Positions 33,917 to 43,338 are shown, numbered from the stretch's first letter. The stretch: 64,000 nt of DNA from Thiocapsa sp. UBA6158 (GCF_002423035.1 NZ_DIUM01000135.1:4041-68040), one strand, 5' to 3'. Numbers and translations are program-made. Notes: generated by a model from the letters alone, not told the origin.

Positions 33917-35998
33917 CTATTTCACCCGCATCCCGGGCTGCGCTCCCGCATCCGGGCTCAGAATGAAGATGTCTTTGCCTCCTGGACCGGCGGCCAGCAC
34001 CATGCCCTCGGAGACGCCGAAGCGCATCTTGCGGGCGGCGAGGTTGGCGACCATGACGGTCAACCGGCCTTCCAGGTCGCTCGGGTCGTAGGCGGAGCGG
34101 ATCCCGGCGAAGACGGTGCGGGTCTCGCCGCCGAGATCCAGCTCCAGCTTCAGGAGCTTGTCGGCGCCCTCGACCAGAGCGGCCGAGCGGATGCGCGCGA
34201 TGCGCAGATCGAGTTTGCCGAAGGTCTCGATGTCGATCGTCTCGGCAATCGGCTGCCCGCTCAGGTGCTTGCCCGACTCATTCGGGGTGGCCGGCGGCGT
34301 TGACGTCGTGCTCAGGTCTTCCTTGGATGCCTCCAGCATAGCCTCGATATGGGCGGGCTCGACGCGTGTCATCAACGGTTTGAAGGGGGCGATCTCATGG
34401 TCGAGCAGGGGCTCGGCGATTGCGTCCCAGGTCAGCGGCTCGATCTGCGTGAAGGCTTCCGAGTCGGCGGCCGTACCCGGCAGGATCGGTCGCAGATAGC
34501 CGATCAGGATCCGGAAGAGGTTGATGCCCATCGAGCAGACCGCCTGAAGGTCGGCCTCTCGAGCCGGGTCTTTCGCGATCACCCACGGTGCCTGCTCGTC
34601 GATGTATTGGTTGGCGCGGTCGGCCAGCGCCATGATCTCGCGCACGGCGCGGCTGAGCTCGCGTCGCTCGTAGGCGACTGCAATGGATTCGCCGGCCTGG
34701 ACAAACTCGGCATGGAGCTGCGGATCGGCCAGGGTCGGCGAGAGTCGGCCCGCGAACCGCTTGGCGATGAATCCGGCGCTGCGGCTGGCGATGTTCACGA
34801 CCTTGCCGACCAGATCCGAGTTCACGCGTGCGGTGAAGTCCTGGAGATTCAGATCGATGTCGTCGACGCCCGGCCCGAGCTTGGCCGCGAAGTAGTAGCG
34901 CAGATACTCGGGATTGAGATGGTCCAAATAGGTGCGGGCCTTGATGAAAGTCCCGCGCGACTTGGACATCTTCTGCCCGTCGACCGTCAGGAACCCGTGT
35001 GCGAAGACAGCGGACGGCGTGCGGAAGTCCGCGCCGTGCAGCATCGCCGGCCAAAAGAGTGCATGGAAGTAGATGATGTCCTTGCCGATGAAGTGATACA
35101 GCTCGGCGGAGGAGTCCTTGGCCCAGAACCGATCGAAGTCCAACCCGGCGGCGCGCCCGCGAGGGCTTTCGCAGAGATTCAGGAAGCTCGCCATGTAGCC
35201 GATCGGGGCATCGAGCCAGACATAGAAGAATTTGCCCGGATGGTCCGGGATCTCGAAGCCGAAGTAAGGCGCGTCGCGCGAGATGTCCCACTCCTGCAGG
35301 CCGGCATCGAACCACTCGTCGAGCTTGTTCGCGACCTGGGCCTGCAGGCCGCCGCCGCGGGTCCAGTCACGCAGCATCGGTTCGAAGTCGCCGAGGCGGA
35401 AGAAATAGTGATCCGATTCGCGTTGCTCGGGCACGGCGCCCGAAACCGCCGAGCGCGGGTTCTTCAGCTCGTTCGGCGAGTAGCTCGCCCCGCAGGCCTC
35501 GCAGTTGTCGCCGTACTGGTCCGGCGCGCCGCACTTGGGACACTCGCCCTTGATGAAGCGATCGGGCAGGAACATCTGCTCGACCGGATCGTAGGCTTGG
35601 GTGATGGTGCGTCGACTGATATGGCCCTTGTCGCGGTTGCGTTCGTAGATGAGGTTGGCGAAGTGGCGGTTCTCGTCCGAGTGCGTCGAGTGATAGTTGT
35701 CGAATCCCACCCGGAAGGCCGCGAAATCCGCCGCGTGCTCCTCGGCGACCCGCGCGATCAGTGCCTCGGGCGTGATGCCTTCCTGGCGAGCACGCAACAT
35801 GATGGGCGTGCCGTGGGCATCGTCCGCGCACACATACCAACAGGCGTGCCCGCGCATCTTCTGGAAGCGCACCCAGATATCGGTCTGGATATATTCGACC
35901 AGATGGCCGATGTGGATCGGCCCGTTGGCGTAGGGCAGTGCGCTGGTGACCAGAATGTCTCGGGGGCTGCCGCCCTGGATGTCGCGGGTTTGGCTCAT
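33917..35998 (-). CDS. metG: Methionyl-tRNA synthetase
   Basis: 693 residues. The class I synthetase signatures are PIHIGHLVEY (HIGH, about residue 29) and KMSKSRGT (about residue 341). The zinc domain has CPKCGAPDQYGDNCEACGA. The C-terminal 100 residues form the EMAP-II/Arc1p-like tRNA-binding domain used for dimerisation. The ATG at 35998 was chosen over an upstream in-frame codon at 36037 because the family begins near it. It is divergent from apbC. Confidence 0.96.
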   Translation of the reverse strand: MSQTRDIQGGSPRDILVTSALPYANGPIHIGHLVEYIQTDIWVRFQKMRGHACWYVCADDAHGTPIMLRARQEGITPEALIARVAEEHAADFAAFRVGFDNYHSTHSDENRHFANLIYERNRDKGHISRRTITQAYDPVEQMFLPDRFIKGECPKCGAPDQYGDNCEACGASYSPNELKNPRSAVSGAVPEQRESDHYFFRLGDFEPMLRDWTRGGGLQAQVANKLDEWFDAGLQEWDISRDAPYFGFEIPDHPGKFFYVWLDAPIGYMASFLNLCESPRGRAAGLDFDRFWAKDSSAELYHFIGKDIIYFHALFWPAMLHGADFRTPSAVFAHGFLTVDGQKMSKSRGTFIKARTYLDHLNPEYLRYYFAAKLGPGVDDIDLNLQDFTARVNSDLVGKVVNIASRSAGFIAKRFAGRLSPTLADPQLHAEFVQAGESIAVAYERRELSRAVREIMALADRANQYIDEQAPWVIAKDPAREADLQAVCSMGINLFRILIGYLRPILPGTAADSEAFTQIEPLTWDAIAEPLLDHEIAPFKPLMTRVEPAHIEAMLEASKEDLSTTSTPPATPNESGKHLSGQPIAETIDIETFGKLDLRIARIRSAALVEGADKLLKLELDLGGETRTVFAGIRSAYDPSDLEGRLTVMVANLAARKMRFGVSEGMVLAAGPGGKDIFILSPDAGAQPGMRVK

Positions 35999-36243
35999 GG
36001 ATGGGCTCAAGTGGATCGGCTTTGGGGTCTCGAACAATGTCCAAGTATCTCACGGCCTGTTGCGGTCCGGACAGAGCGGCCCCGGCCGGCCGGTTTCATG
36101 TCGAGACTTGATTTAAGGCCTGTCCACACCAAACGTCGGTGTGAACTTTTCCGAACCCGGGCTCATCATCGCGGCCCATCGAAAAGCATCTGTTTTACGT
36201 GACCCGGCGGCGCCGGGCACATCCATCTATCCTGGAGTACCTC

Positions 36244-37335
36244 ATGTCCGAACCCACGAAAGAAGCCGTCGAAGCCGCCATCAAGGGCTACAAGGAACCC
36301 CATCTCGGGCGCGATCTGGTGGCGGCGCATTCGATCAAGGGCATCGAGATCGAGGGCGGTCAGGTCCGCATCAAGGTCGTCTTGGGCTTCCCGGCCAAGA
36401 CCATCTGCGCCGGCATCGCCAAGACGATCGAAGAGGCTGTTCTGAAGGTCGAGGGTGTCGAGATGGTGCAGGTCGACGTGACCTGGGAAATCAAGTCGCA
36501 CTCGGTTCAAAAGTCGCTCAAGCCGATCGACAACATCAAGAACATCATCGCCGTGGCGTCGGGAAAAGGCGGCGTCGGCAAGTCCACGACCGCCGTCAAC
36601 CTGGCACTCGCATTGTCGGCCGAAGGCGCGAGCGTGGGCATCCTGGACGCCGACATTTACGGCCCGTCCCAGCCGCGCATGCTCGGCATCTCGGGCAAGC
36701 CCGAGTCCAAGGACGGCAAGAGCCTGGAGCCGATGAACGCCTACCACCTCCAAGCCATGTCGATCGGCTTCCTGATCGATGAAGAGACGCCGATGATCTG
36801 GCGCGGTCCGATGGTCACCCAGGCCCTGGAGCAACTGCTCAACGATACCAACTGGTCGGATCTCGACTATCTCGTCATCGACCTTCCGCCGGGTACGGGC
36901 GACACCCAGCTGACCCTCGCCCAAAAGGTGCCGGTCTCGGGCGCCGTCATCGTCACCACTCCCCAGGACATCGCCCTGCTCGACGCGCGCAAGGGCCTGA
37001 AGATGTTCCAGAAGGTCGAAGTGCCGGTGCTCGGCATCGTCGAGAACATGAGCACCCACATCTGCTCGGCCTGCGGTCACGAGGAGCACATCTTCGGCGA
37101 AGGCGGCGGACAGAAGATGTCCGAGCAGTACGGCATCGATCTGCTCGGCTCGCTCCCGCTGAACGGCCACATCCGCGAGGAGACCGACAACGGCAAGCCG
37201 ACCGTGGTCGCCCAGCCGGATTCGCGTGTCGCCGAGATCTATCGCGAGATCGCCCGCAAGACCGCTGCCAAGCTGTCGTTGCAAGCCAAGGATTACGCTT
37301 CGAAATTCCCGCGGATCGTGATCCAGAATAATTAG
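36244..37335 (+). CDS. apbC: ApbC/Mrp iron-sulfur cluster carrier ATPase; 3' end replaced by the inserted element
   Basis: 363 residues: an N-terminal DUF59/MIP18 domain (about residues 10-85), then a ParA-type ATPase with deviant Walker A ASGKGGVGKST (about residue 105-115), the IDLPPGTGD motif, and the CSACGH cluster motif for binding a bridging Fe-S cluster. The last codons (I-V-I-Q-N-N-stop) lie in the integration site attL. A synonymous version of the same codons occurs at attR 6.46 kb away, so the present gene end came with the element. Confidence 0.95.
   Translation: MSEPTKEAVEAAIKGYKEPHLGRDLVAAHSIKGIEIEGGQVRIKVVLGFPAKTICAGIAKTIEEAVLKVEGVEMVQVDVTWEIKSHSVQKSLKPIDNIKNIIAVASGKGGVGKSTTAVNLALALSAEGASVGILDADIYGPSQPRMLGISGKPESKDGKSLEPMNAYHLQAMSIGFLIDEETPMIWRGPMVTQALEQLLNDTNWSDLDYLVIDLPPGTGDTQLTLAQKVPVSGAVIVTTPQDIALLDARKGLKMFQKVEVPVLGIVENMSTHICSACGHEEHIFGEGGGQKMSEQYGIDLLGSLPLNGHIREETDNGKPTVVAQPDSRVAEIYREIARKTAAKLSLQAKDYASKFPRIVIQNN
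37315..37335 (+). other. attL
   Basis: This site encodes I-V-I-Q-N-N-stop and differs from attR at five of 21 positions, all third codon positions. The longest shared run is GTGATCCA. A stable hairpin (CCCCGGAA/TTCCGGGG, 37360-37380) lies just inside the element. Confidence 0.85.
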
Positions 37336-37427
37336 GCCGTTTTAGCATCCCCCAGGTATCCCCGGAAAGCCCTTCCGGGGCAACACTTTAGCCTCACTGC
37401 CACCTAGTTATCCCCTCCTTTCCCCAC

Positions 37428-37466
37428 TATAATTCCCTTAGTGAGAACTTAGGGGAGTGCTTAGTG
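37428..37466 (+). promoter_or_regulatory. Integrase promoter and CTTAG arm-type repeats (left end)
   Basis: A TATAAT hexamer lies at 37428-37433; the -35 is weak. Immediately downstream, CTTAG occurs at 37437, 37448 and 37460 in the same orientation, spaced 11 and 12 bp (CTTAGTGAGA, CTTAGGGGAG, CTTAGTGTGG). The same repeat recurs near attR, so these are probably arm-type integrase sites that also allow self-repression. Confidence 0.65.
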
Positions 37467-38677
37467 TGGCAGCCGCAACAATCCTGACCGCGTACAAAGT
37501 CGAGACCCTGCGCTATAAGGCAGGTGGCCCGACGATCCAGCGCCTCTGGGACGCTCAAGCTCGGGGGCTGGGGCTGGAGGTCTTTCCCTCGGGGCGCAAG
37601 TCCTGGGTCTTCCGCTACAGCTTCGAGGGCAAACAGCGGATCAAGACCCTTGCCCCGTTCGCAGATGCGACGCTGGAGGAAGCGCGGGCCGATGTGGTGC
37701 GCCACCGCGAGACGCTCAAAACAGGGCGCGACCCTTTCGCCCTGTCCGTGTCGGGCAACCCGACGACTGTCGCTCAGCTCTGGGAGCGGTACAGCAAGAC
37801 CGCCTACTACCTCAGCCGCAGCGACGATTTCCAGAACAACATGAAATCCGCCGCAAAGGTCTACTGGCTCCCCCTGTGGGGCTCGCGTCCGCTTGCCTCC
37901 CTCACCCGCGGCGACGTGCGGGAGTGCATCAACGCGCTGCTGTCGCAGGGCAAGGAAGGGGCGGCGCGCGGGCTGCTCAACCGCACGCGCATCCTGTTCA
38001 ACTACGCGTTGGAGGAGGAATGGGTCGAGTCGAGCCCCGCCGACCACATCAAGCCCCGGTACACCACAAGCGGGCGGCGCGACGCGTGGCTTGAGACCGA
38101 CGCCGAGCTGCTCGCGGCGTTCAACCTCAACGCCCCCGTCCAAGTCCGCCTCATGGTCCGCTGGATGCTGCTCACGGGCTGCCGCCGGGACGAGGCGCGG
38201 CTGATGACGTGGGACGCGGTCGCGGACGGTGTGTGGCGCGTGCCCAAGACGAAGAACGGCCACGCCCTCACCCTGCCCATCCTGCCCGCGATGCAGGCGG
38301 TCCTTGACGAGTCGCGCGCGACGTTCGGCACGACCCCGTTCGTCTTCCCGAGCACGACGACGAACCGCAAGGAGATCCCGCGTGCGAGCTTCGACTACAG
38401 CGTCCGCGTGGCGACGTGGGACAGCGACACGGGCAAGGCCGCGTGGTCGGCCCATGTGCTGAGGCATACGGTCGAGTCGCATTTGAAGGAGCTGGGGGTG
38501 GGGGAGGAGCAGCGGGACATGGTCCTCAACCACGTCCGCGCAAGCTCGGGCGAGCGGTACGGCCACGGCCAAGCCCTTGCGCTCAAGCGCGACGCCCTCG
38601 CTCCGTGGCACGCCAAGCTCGCCACCCTGCGTCCCGAGCTGCACGCGGTCGAGGCCGCAGCGGCGGCAGCGGCATGA
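37457..38677 (+). CDS. Tyrosine recombinase (P4-type integrase)
   Basis: 406 residues. An N-terminal DUF4102-type arm-binding domain (about residues 10-95) and a core-binding domain precede the catalytic domain, with Arg in TGCRRDEARLMTW, H-x-x-R in HVLRHTVESHL and the nucleophile Tyr in GERYGHG. It catalyses integration and excision at the apbC 3' end. The GTG at 37457 is taken as start; a GTG at 37466 is possible. The CTTAG repeats overlap the start. The C-terminus is an Ala run, and the stop overlaps the next ORF (ATGA). Confidence 0.93.
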   Translation: MLSVAAATILTAYKVETLRYKAGGPTIQRLWDAQARGLGLEVFPSGRKSWVFRYSFEGKQRIKTLAPFADATLEEARADVVRHRETLKTGRDPFALSVSGNPTTVAQLWERYSKTAYYLSRSDDFQNNMKSAAKVYWLPLWGSRPLASLTRGDVRECINALLSQGKEGAARGLLNRTRILFNYALEEEWVESSPADHIKPRYTTSGRRDAWLETDAELLAAFNLNAPVQVRLMVRWMLLTGCRRDEARLMTWDAVADGVWRVPKTKNGHALTLPILPAMQAVLDESRATFGTTPFVFPSTTTNRKEIPRASFDYSVRVATWDSDTGKAAWSAHVLRHTVESHLKELGVGEEQRDMVLNHVRASSGERYGHGQALALKRDALAPWHAKLATLRPELHAVEAAAAAAA

Positions 38678-38904
38678 CCCAACCACAGAACGCAACGGAG
38701 ACCGACACGATGGACGACCTCACCCCGATCGAGCGCGCTGTCGTCGCGATGCTCAAGCGCCCTGCCCCCTTCCCCGTGCCCGAGGTCAAGGCGGACTTCA
38801 TCGTCCGCGCCTACGGCGACCCGAGCGACGTTATCGCGGCGGTGTTCGCGGCGGTGGACTGGGACGCGATCGCCGCGCGCATAGCGGACGTTCCCGAGGT
38901 GTAG
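38674..38904 (+). CDS. Small acidic protein of the element, unknown
   Basis: 76 residues, starting in an ATGA overlap with the integrase stop, which supports coding. The sequence is helical-looking, with IERAVVAMLKRPAPFPVPEVKADFIVRAYGDPSDVIAAVFAAVDWDAIAAR. No known domain was recognised. It may be a regulator or excision accessory factor, judged only by position. Confidence 0.6.
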   Translation: MTQPQNATETDTMDDLTPIERAVVAMLKRPAPFPVPEVKADFIVRAYGDPSDVIAAVFAAVDWDAIAARIADVPEV

Positions 38905-39209
38905 CGGGCGCGCGAACCGAGGCAAAGTGCCCCCTTGTTTTCCGCGCGCGAGGGCACTAAACTGAGGGGTAATCGACGCGCGGGATGGAGGCCTCAGGCC
39001 CGCGTGGTCCGCCGTGTCGTTGCGTGCGCCCGATCCCTGCTCCCCCGAGCTGCCCTCGCGCCGCCGCCACCCCCGCCCAGCCCCCGAGAGGCATCATCGG
39101 GGCCAATGTCGAGCGACCGCAGTCCGCAAGGGCTGTCCGTTGCTCGCACGCTGGCCAAATGCTCAGTGCCGCCGCTGCGAGCGCCGCCGTTTTCGAGGCC
39201 GCTCACGCC
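38905..39209. other. Intergenic stretch before the AlpA-like gene
   Basis: This is 305 bp of GC-rich sequence without a convincing gene. A short inverted pair AGTGCCC/GGGCACT (around 38926-38955) is the only structure noted. A longer version of the next gene could start at ATG 39162. Confidence 0.4.
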
Positions 39210-39515
39210 ATGCAACCCAACCCCACCACAGACCAAGCCCTCAGCGCGCTTGCGCGACTGCTCGCCCCGTACCTGATCGCCCACCTCCCCGCCTACGTCC
39301 CACCTCCCGTGGGTTACACGCCCCCTGACCCGGATGAACAGCTCAACACGCAGGAAGCGGCCAAGTTGATGACCTACAAGGAGACCACGCTGGTCGCGTG
39401 GCGACGGGAGGGGAAAGGCCCCAAGTTCTCACGCCCAGGGGGCCGCGTCGTGCGGTACCGCAGGGGCGATCTCGTCAAGTGGATGGAGGAACAACGGGGC
39501 GGGGGTGCGAAATGA
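39210..39515 (+). CDS. AlpA/excisionase-like DNA-binding protein
   Basis: 101 residues. The C-terminal half is a MerR/AlpA-type winged helix-turn-helix: LNTQEAAKLMTYKETTLVAWRREG, then GPKFSRPGGRVVRYRRGDLVKWMEE. Such proteins act as excisionases or as activators of the integrase in P4-like elements. The N-terminal part is Pro-rich. The stop overlaps the start of the primase-helicase gene (ATGA), pointing to one transcription unit. Confidence 0.8.
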   Translation: MQPNPTTDQALSALARLLAPYLIAHLPAYVPPPVGYTPPDPDEQLNTQEAAKLMTYKETTLVAWRREGKGPKFSRPGGRVVRYRRGDLVKWMEEQRGGGAK

Positions 39516-41608
39516 CCCTGCTGAACGAAAGAGCCCCGAGTCCGCGTGGCACAGACTCGGGGCGGGGGGAGGTAACGCAGTGCCCGCCGAGGGAGGCCTC
39601 CTCGACTGACACGCTCAAGTATAAGCCTCAAGCGCCTGAAACACAAGTGGAAAGTGCCCCCGCGGACGGCTGCGACAGCAACGAAGCCCGGATGTTCTTG
39701 CAACTGCTCGACCCGCGCGCGGTTCAATTCTGCTTCCAGACCTTCGACGACAGCGCGGGCAAAGACGCGCGGCTTGCAAGGACGCTGCACGGCACGCTTG
39801 AGGAGCGGTTCCGCGAGCTGGAGGGGCTGAACAAGCGCGGCGCGGGGGTGTTCGTCACCGTCAACGAGGTGGACGGCAAAGCGCGGACGGCTGAAAACAT
39901 CGTCCGCGTGCGCGCCGTGTTCGCCGACTTCGACCCGCCCAAGACCCGCGTGGCAGGACAGACGGCCTACCCCCTAGCCCCGAGCTTTGAAGTCGACAGC
40001 AGCCCCGGCAAGCGGCACGTCTATTGGAGGGTGGACGGGTTGGACTGCGCCGAGTTCCAAGCGGTGCAAACGGCGCTGATTGCGCTGCTCGGGAGTGATC
40101 CCGCTCCGAATGACCTGCCTCGCGTTATGCGCCTCCCTGGGTTCTTTCACATGAAGAACCCGAGCAAGCCGCACATGGTCAGCATCGCGTGCATGGAGCC
40201 CGCTGCGGTCTACAACGCGGAGCAGATCAAGCGCGCATTCCCCCTCAAGCTCAATGGCCATGACCACCGCGAGCCGCAGGAGGTGTTATCGCTCGCGGAC
40301 AGGGCGGCGTTGACCTCCGCGCTGTTCTACATCCCTGCCGATGACCGCGCGCACTGGGTGAAGATGGGGCAGGCGCTCAAGAGCGCCCTCCACTCGCACG
40401 GCGAGGACTTTGAGAGGCTGTGGCTGAGTTGGTCGGCGACTTCCGAGAAGTACGATCCAGATAATGACCCCGCCACGTGGCGCACGTTCAAGGGCACCCG
40501 CACCGGCATCGGGGCGGTGTTCGCTGAGGCTCAGCGTCGCGGATGGGTCAACCCCAAGTCGAAACCGGCCCCGGAGCCGAGCGATGTCGTCTATAGGAAT
40601 GCGGCGGAGGTTCAAATGCAACCTATTGAGTGGTTGTGGGACGGGCACCTTGCTCGGGGCAAGCTCCACATCCTTGCGGGGGCTGTAGCCACGGGAAAGA
40701 CGACAATAGCACTCGCGATGGCCGCGACCGTCTCGATTGGCGGGAGGTGGCCCGACGGGAGTATTGCCCAGCTGGGGCGCGTGGTCATCTGGTCAGGGGA
40801 GGACGGTATAGCGGATACCCTCGTCCCGCGATTGGCGGCGGCTGGGGCCGACCTCAACCAGATTACGTTCTTGGAAGGAATAGTAGACAACAAGGGGCGG
40901 CGGAGCTTCGACCCGTCCATTGACATCTGGGCGCTATACGAACGCTTTGCAGAGGAACGGCCCGCGTTGTTGATTATTGATTCCGTTGTGTCCGCTGTAT
41001 CGACGGACAGCCACAAGAACGCGGAGGTGCGGCGTTCGCTGCAACCCCTTGTCGACCTCGGGCACGACTACGGGTGTGCTGTCCTGGGGATCTCGCACTT
41101 TACCAAGGGTACTCAAGGGGGGAACCCCGTCGAGCGGGTCACGGGGTCGCTCGCGTTCGGAGCCCTTGCCCGCGTGGTCCTGGCTGCGGCCAAGCGGCAG
41201 GAGCTGGATGGGGGCGGGCGCATTATGGTGCGCGCCAAAAGCAACCTCGGACCTGAGGGGGACGGCGTGCTGTATGACTTGCGCGTGGAGGAAATACAAG
41301 GGGGGATCATGGCGTCCCGTGTTCTCTGGGGCGGGGTGGTGAAGGGCAGCGCGCATGATCTACTCGACGCGGCGGAGAAGCGGGAGGAGCCCGGAGCGGT
41401 GAGCAAGGGGAAGGAGGCGGAGCACTTCCTGCGCGAGGAGCTGAAGGACGGCCCTGTTGCATTTAAGGATCTGGAGAAGCGGGCCGAGGCGGCGGGCATC
41501 AAGATTGACACACTCAAGCGGGCGAAGGACCGTCTAAAGATCGAGTCGACGAAGGCCGCGGGCAAGGGGGGTGCGTGGCGCTGGGAGCTGCCTGCAGGAG
41601 CAGGGTAA
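39512..41608 (+). CDS. Primase-helicase fusion (Prim-Pol/PriCT + RepA-like AAA ATPase)
   Basis: 698 residues. The N-terminal part (about residues 55-260) looks like an archaeo-eukaryotic-type primase, with a VFADFDPPK Asp pair and the HVYWRV His motif. A PriCT-like segment follows (ALFYIPADDRAHWVKMGQALKSAL). The C-terminal half is a RecA-like helicase of the RepA/AAA_25 kind, with Walker A AGAVATGKTT (about residue 385-395) and Walker B LLIIDSVVSA. It probably initiates replication of the excised element at the iterons directly downstream. Subdomain assignment is from motifs only. Confidence 0.85.
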   Translation: MTLLNERAPSPRGTDSGRGEVTQCPPREASSTDTLKYKPQAPETQVESAPADGCDSNEARMFLQLLDPRAVQFCFQTFDDSAGKDARLARTLHGTLEERFRELEGLNKRGAGVFVTVNEVDGKARTAENIVRVRAVFADFDPPKTRVAGQTAYPLAPSFEVDSSPGKRHVYWRVDGLDCAEFQAVQTALIALLGSDPAPNDLPRVMRLPGFFHMKNPSKPHMVSIACMEPAAVYNAEQIKRAFPLKLNGHDHREPQEVLSLADRAALTSALFYIPADDRAHWVKMGQALKSALHSHGEDFERLWLSWSATSEKYDPDNDPATWRTFKGTRTGIGAVFAEAQRRGWVNPKSKPAPEPSDVVYRNAAEVQMQPIEWLWDGHLARGKLHILAGAVATGKTTIALAMAATVSIGGRWPDGSIAQLGRVVIWSGEDGIADTLVPRLAAAGADLNQITFLEGIVDNKGRRSFDPSIDIWALYERFAEERPALLIIDSVVSAVSTDSHKNAEVRRSLQPLVDLGHDYGCAVLGISHFTKGTQGGNPVERVTGSLAFGALARVVLAAAKRQELDGGGRIMVRAKSNLGPEGDGVLYDLRVEEIQGGIMASRVLWGGVVKGSAHDLLDAAEKREEPGAVSKGKEAEHFLREELKDGPVAFKDLEKRAEAAGIKIDTLKRAKDRLKIESTKAAGKGGAWRWELPAGAG

Positions 41609-41891
41609 GAAGGGCAAGCCCCCTGAGACACAAAAACATGCCCTTCTTACCCCCTTACTCGTAGGAGTCGAGTGAAAGCGCATAAAAGTCAAAGACTTGG
41701 GCAAGGGGGTAAGGGGGTAATGTTTTCGTATCGCAGAGAGGCGTGCCCCCCTTACCCCTGCCCCCCTTACCCGAAGGAGGAAAAACCGAGCCAAGTCAAC
41801 CACTTGCGTGATTCGCACGGTTTGAGGGCTTGCCCTTCTTACCCCCGCCTTGCTCTTCTTACCCTGTCCCTGTCGATGCCCTTCTTACCCC
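41603..41891. repeat. Iteron array, likely replication origin of the element
   Basis: Eight copies of a 14-15 bp motif TGCYCYYCTTACCCC occur. Plus orientation: 41639-41653, 41744-41758, 41759-41772, 41831-41845, 41851-41865 and 41877-41891. Inverted: 41603-41616 and about 41705-41717. They start at the 3' end of the primase-helicase gene. Position and density match an origin bound by the element's replication protein. Confidence 0.78.
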
Positions 41892-42075
41892 TGCCTGCGC
41901 GAGCGAAAACCCGCGTTCTGAGCCGCTGCGGACGCGCGGGGTTAGTGGGACAGCGGCCCCCCGCGCGACGCGCGCACGCGCACGCTGAGCCCCGATGCTC
42001 GCGGGTTCTGAGCCCGACCCGCGCCCCCGCCACTCTGACCAATAGGGGGCGAGCCGATCAACGGGGCTCAAGCCC

Positions 42076-42104
42076 TTGTGTTTTCTGCAAAAAACAATTA
42101 CAAT
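42076..42104 (+). promoter_or_regulatory. Promoter in AT-rich stretch after the iterons
   Basis: TTGTGT (42076-42081), a 17 bp spacer and TACAAT (42099-42104) lie 35 bp before the next gene. The segment 42079-42118 is the only AT-rich patch nearby and could also be a DNA-unwinding element of the origin. Confidence 0.55.
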
Positions 42105-42138
42105 CAAGCCATTATCAGTCGCTCAAGGCCGCAAGCAC

Positions 42139-42567
42139 ATGGCGTGGGAGAAGGGACAAAGCGGGAACCCCAACGGTCGACCCCGCGGCCCCGCGAAGGA
42201 GCTAGGCGAGCTGCGGGGGAGGATCCGGGGGGAGGTGCCCGAGATCATCGACGCGCTCATCAGGCAGGCGAAGGGTGGGGACACCGCAGCCGCGAAGCTC
42301 CTGCTCGACCGCGCCGTGCCCGTGCTCCGCGCTACCGACCTGCCCGTGACGCTCGACCTGAGCGGCGATCTGCTCGCGCAGGCACAGTCCGTGGTGGCGG
42401 CGGTTGGGCGCGGCGAAGTCACCCCCCTACAAGCGGCGCCCGTGCTCAACGGGCTGGGCATCCTTTCGCGCATCATGGCAACGGAGGAGTTGACCCAGCG
42501 CATCGAGGCGCTTGAGGTCCGCGTTCATTGGGATCCACCCCCGGAGGAGGCAACACGCAATGATTGA
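42139..42567 (+). CDS. DUF5681-type protein (often near phage terminase genes)
   Basis: 142 residues starting MAWEKGQSGNPNGRPRGPAK. The KGQSGNPNGRPxG opening is the DUF5681 hallmark, found in phage and mobile-element genes often next to terminases. The following helical region (RIRGEVPEIIDALIRQAKGGDTAAAKLLLDRAVP) is also typical. It could help packaging in a helper phage, but that is inference. The stop overlaps the next gene by a few bases. Confidence 0.75.
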   Translation: MAWEKGQSGNPNGRPRGPAKELGELRGRIRGEVPEIIDALIRQAKGGDTAAAKLLLDRAVPVLRATDLPVTLDLSGDLLAQAQSVVAAVGRGEVTPLQAAPVLNGLGILSRIMATEELTQRIEALEVRVHWDPPPEEATRND

Positions 42568-42802
42568 AACACGCGCAGACGGCATCACCACCTACACGGG
42601 TCCGGACATGGCCGCCCGATTGGGCGGCGCCCCGGTCTTCCTCTCGGACGGCCCTGGGGTGCGGATCTCCTTCTCCCCTCAGCCCCTTGCTCCGTTCAAG
42701 CCCTTCGCGGCTGAGCCGAGCCGCGCCGCCGAGCCGGCCAAGCTCAGTGTCCCGCCCACGGACGACAAAACAGCCCTAATCGAGAGGATGGCCGCGCTAT
42801 GA
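42560..42802 (+). CDS. Small element protein, unknown (80 residues)
   Basis: The ATG lies inside the end of the DUF5681 gene, and the stop overlaps the next start (ATGA), supporting translation. The sequence is Pro/Ala-rich with no membrane segment or recognised motif. Confidence 0.55.
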   Translation: MIETRADGITTYTGPDMAARLGGAPVFLSDGPGVRISFSPQPLAPFKPFAAEPSRAAEPAKLSVPPTDDKTALIERMAAL

Positions 42803-43338
42803 TCTCCCTCCCTGCCCGAGACGAACAGGCCCGCATCCAGGCGGACTACGACACCCTCACGGCGCGCATTGGCGCGCTGGACGAGGACTGTGCTGCGGCA
42901 CGCGCCGCGCTTGCCCGAGCGGAGGCGGACAAGGGGGCAGCGGCGGAGTCGTGGGCGCGCGACCCCGCGAGCAAAGCCTACGCAACCGCAGCGCGGCGGC
43001 TCAGCGAAGCGCGCGCGGGGCTGGAGGAGCTTGAGGACAAGCGCGGTGCCCTCGCCACCGTGCTCGACACGACGGGCGCCGCACTGATCGAAGCCGAGCG
43101 CCTCGCCTGGCTTGAGGGGCAGCGGTGGTGGGAGGCGGAGGCGCAGCGCATTGCCGAGCCCCTGCGCGAGAGCATCCTGGCCCTCATGACCGCGCGCAAG
43201 GGGGCGGGGGATAGCGATCCGTTCGCCGGGGTCTTCCGGGCGCTTGACATCAGCGGAGCCACCCCCCTGCCCGAGCCCCCCGCGGGCGCCCCGTCGATGT
43301 ACCGGCGGCGGCTCAGTGTGAAGGGGTGGCAACGGTGA
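42799..43338 (+). CDS. Coiled-coil protein of the element, unknown (179 residues)
   Basis: A long amphipathic coiled coil spans about residues 8-95 (for example ARIGALDEDCAAARAALARAEADKG and ARRLSEARAGLEELEDKRGAL), followed by a Trp-rich segment and a Pro-rich tail. It resembles size or scaffold-type small phage proteins only in general shape; no family was recognised. Coupled to both neighbours by ATGA/GTGA overlaps. Confidence 0.6.
   Translation: MISLPARDEQARIQADYDTLTARIGALDEDCAAARAALARAEADKGAAAESWARDPASKAYATAARRLSEARAGLEELEDKRGALATVLDTTGAALIEAERLAWLEGQRWWEAEAQRIAEPLRESILALMTARKGAGDSDPFAGVFRALDISGATPLPEPPAGAPSMYRRRLSVKGWQR

Noticed and set aside
36123..36150. CACACC/GGTGTG hairpin followed by AACTTTT as a terminator between metG and apbC
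   Set aside because: metG and apbC are divergent here, so no transcript is expected to end at this point; the stem is only 6 bp.
34349..36202. Plus-strand open frame of 617 codons opposite metG
   Set aside because: It mirrors metG codon usage and has no recognisable domain; metG is intact on the other strand.
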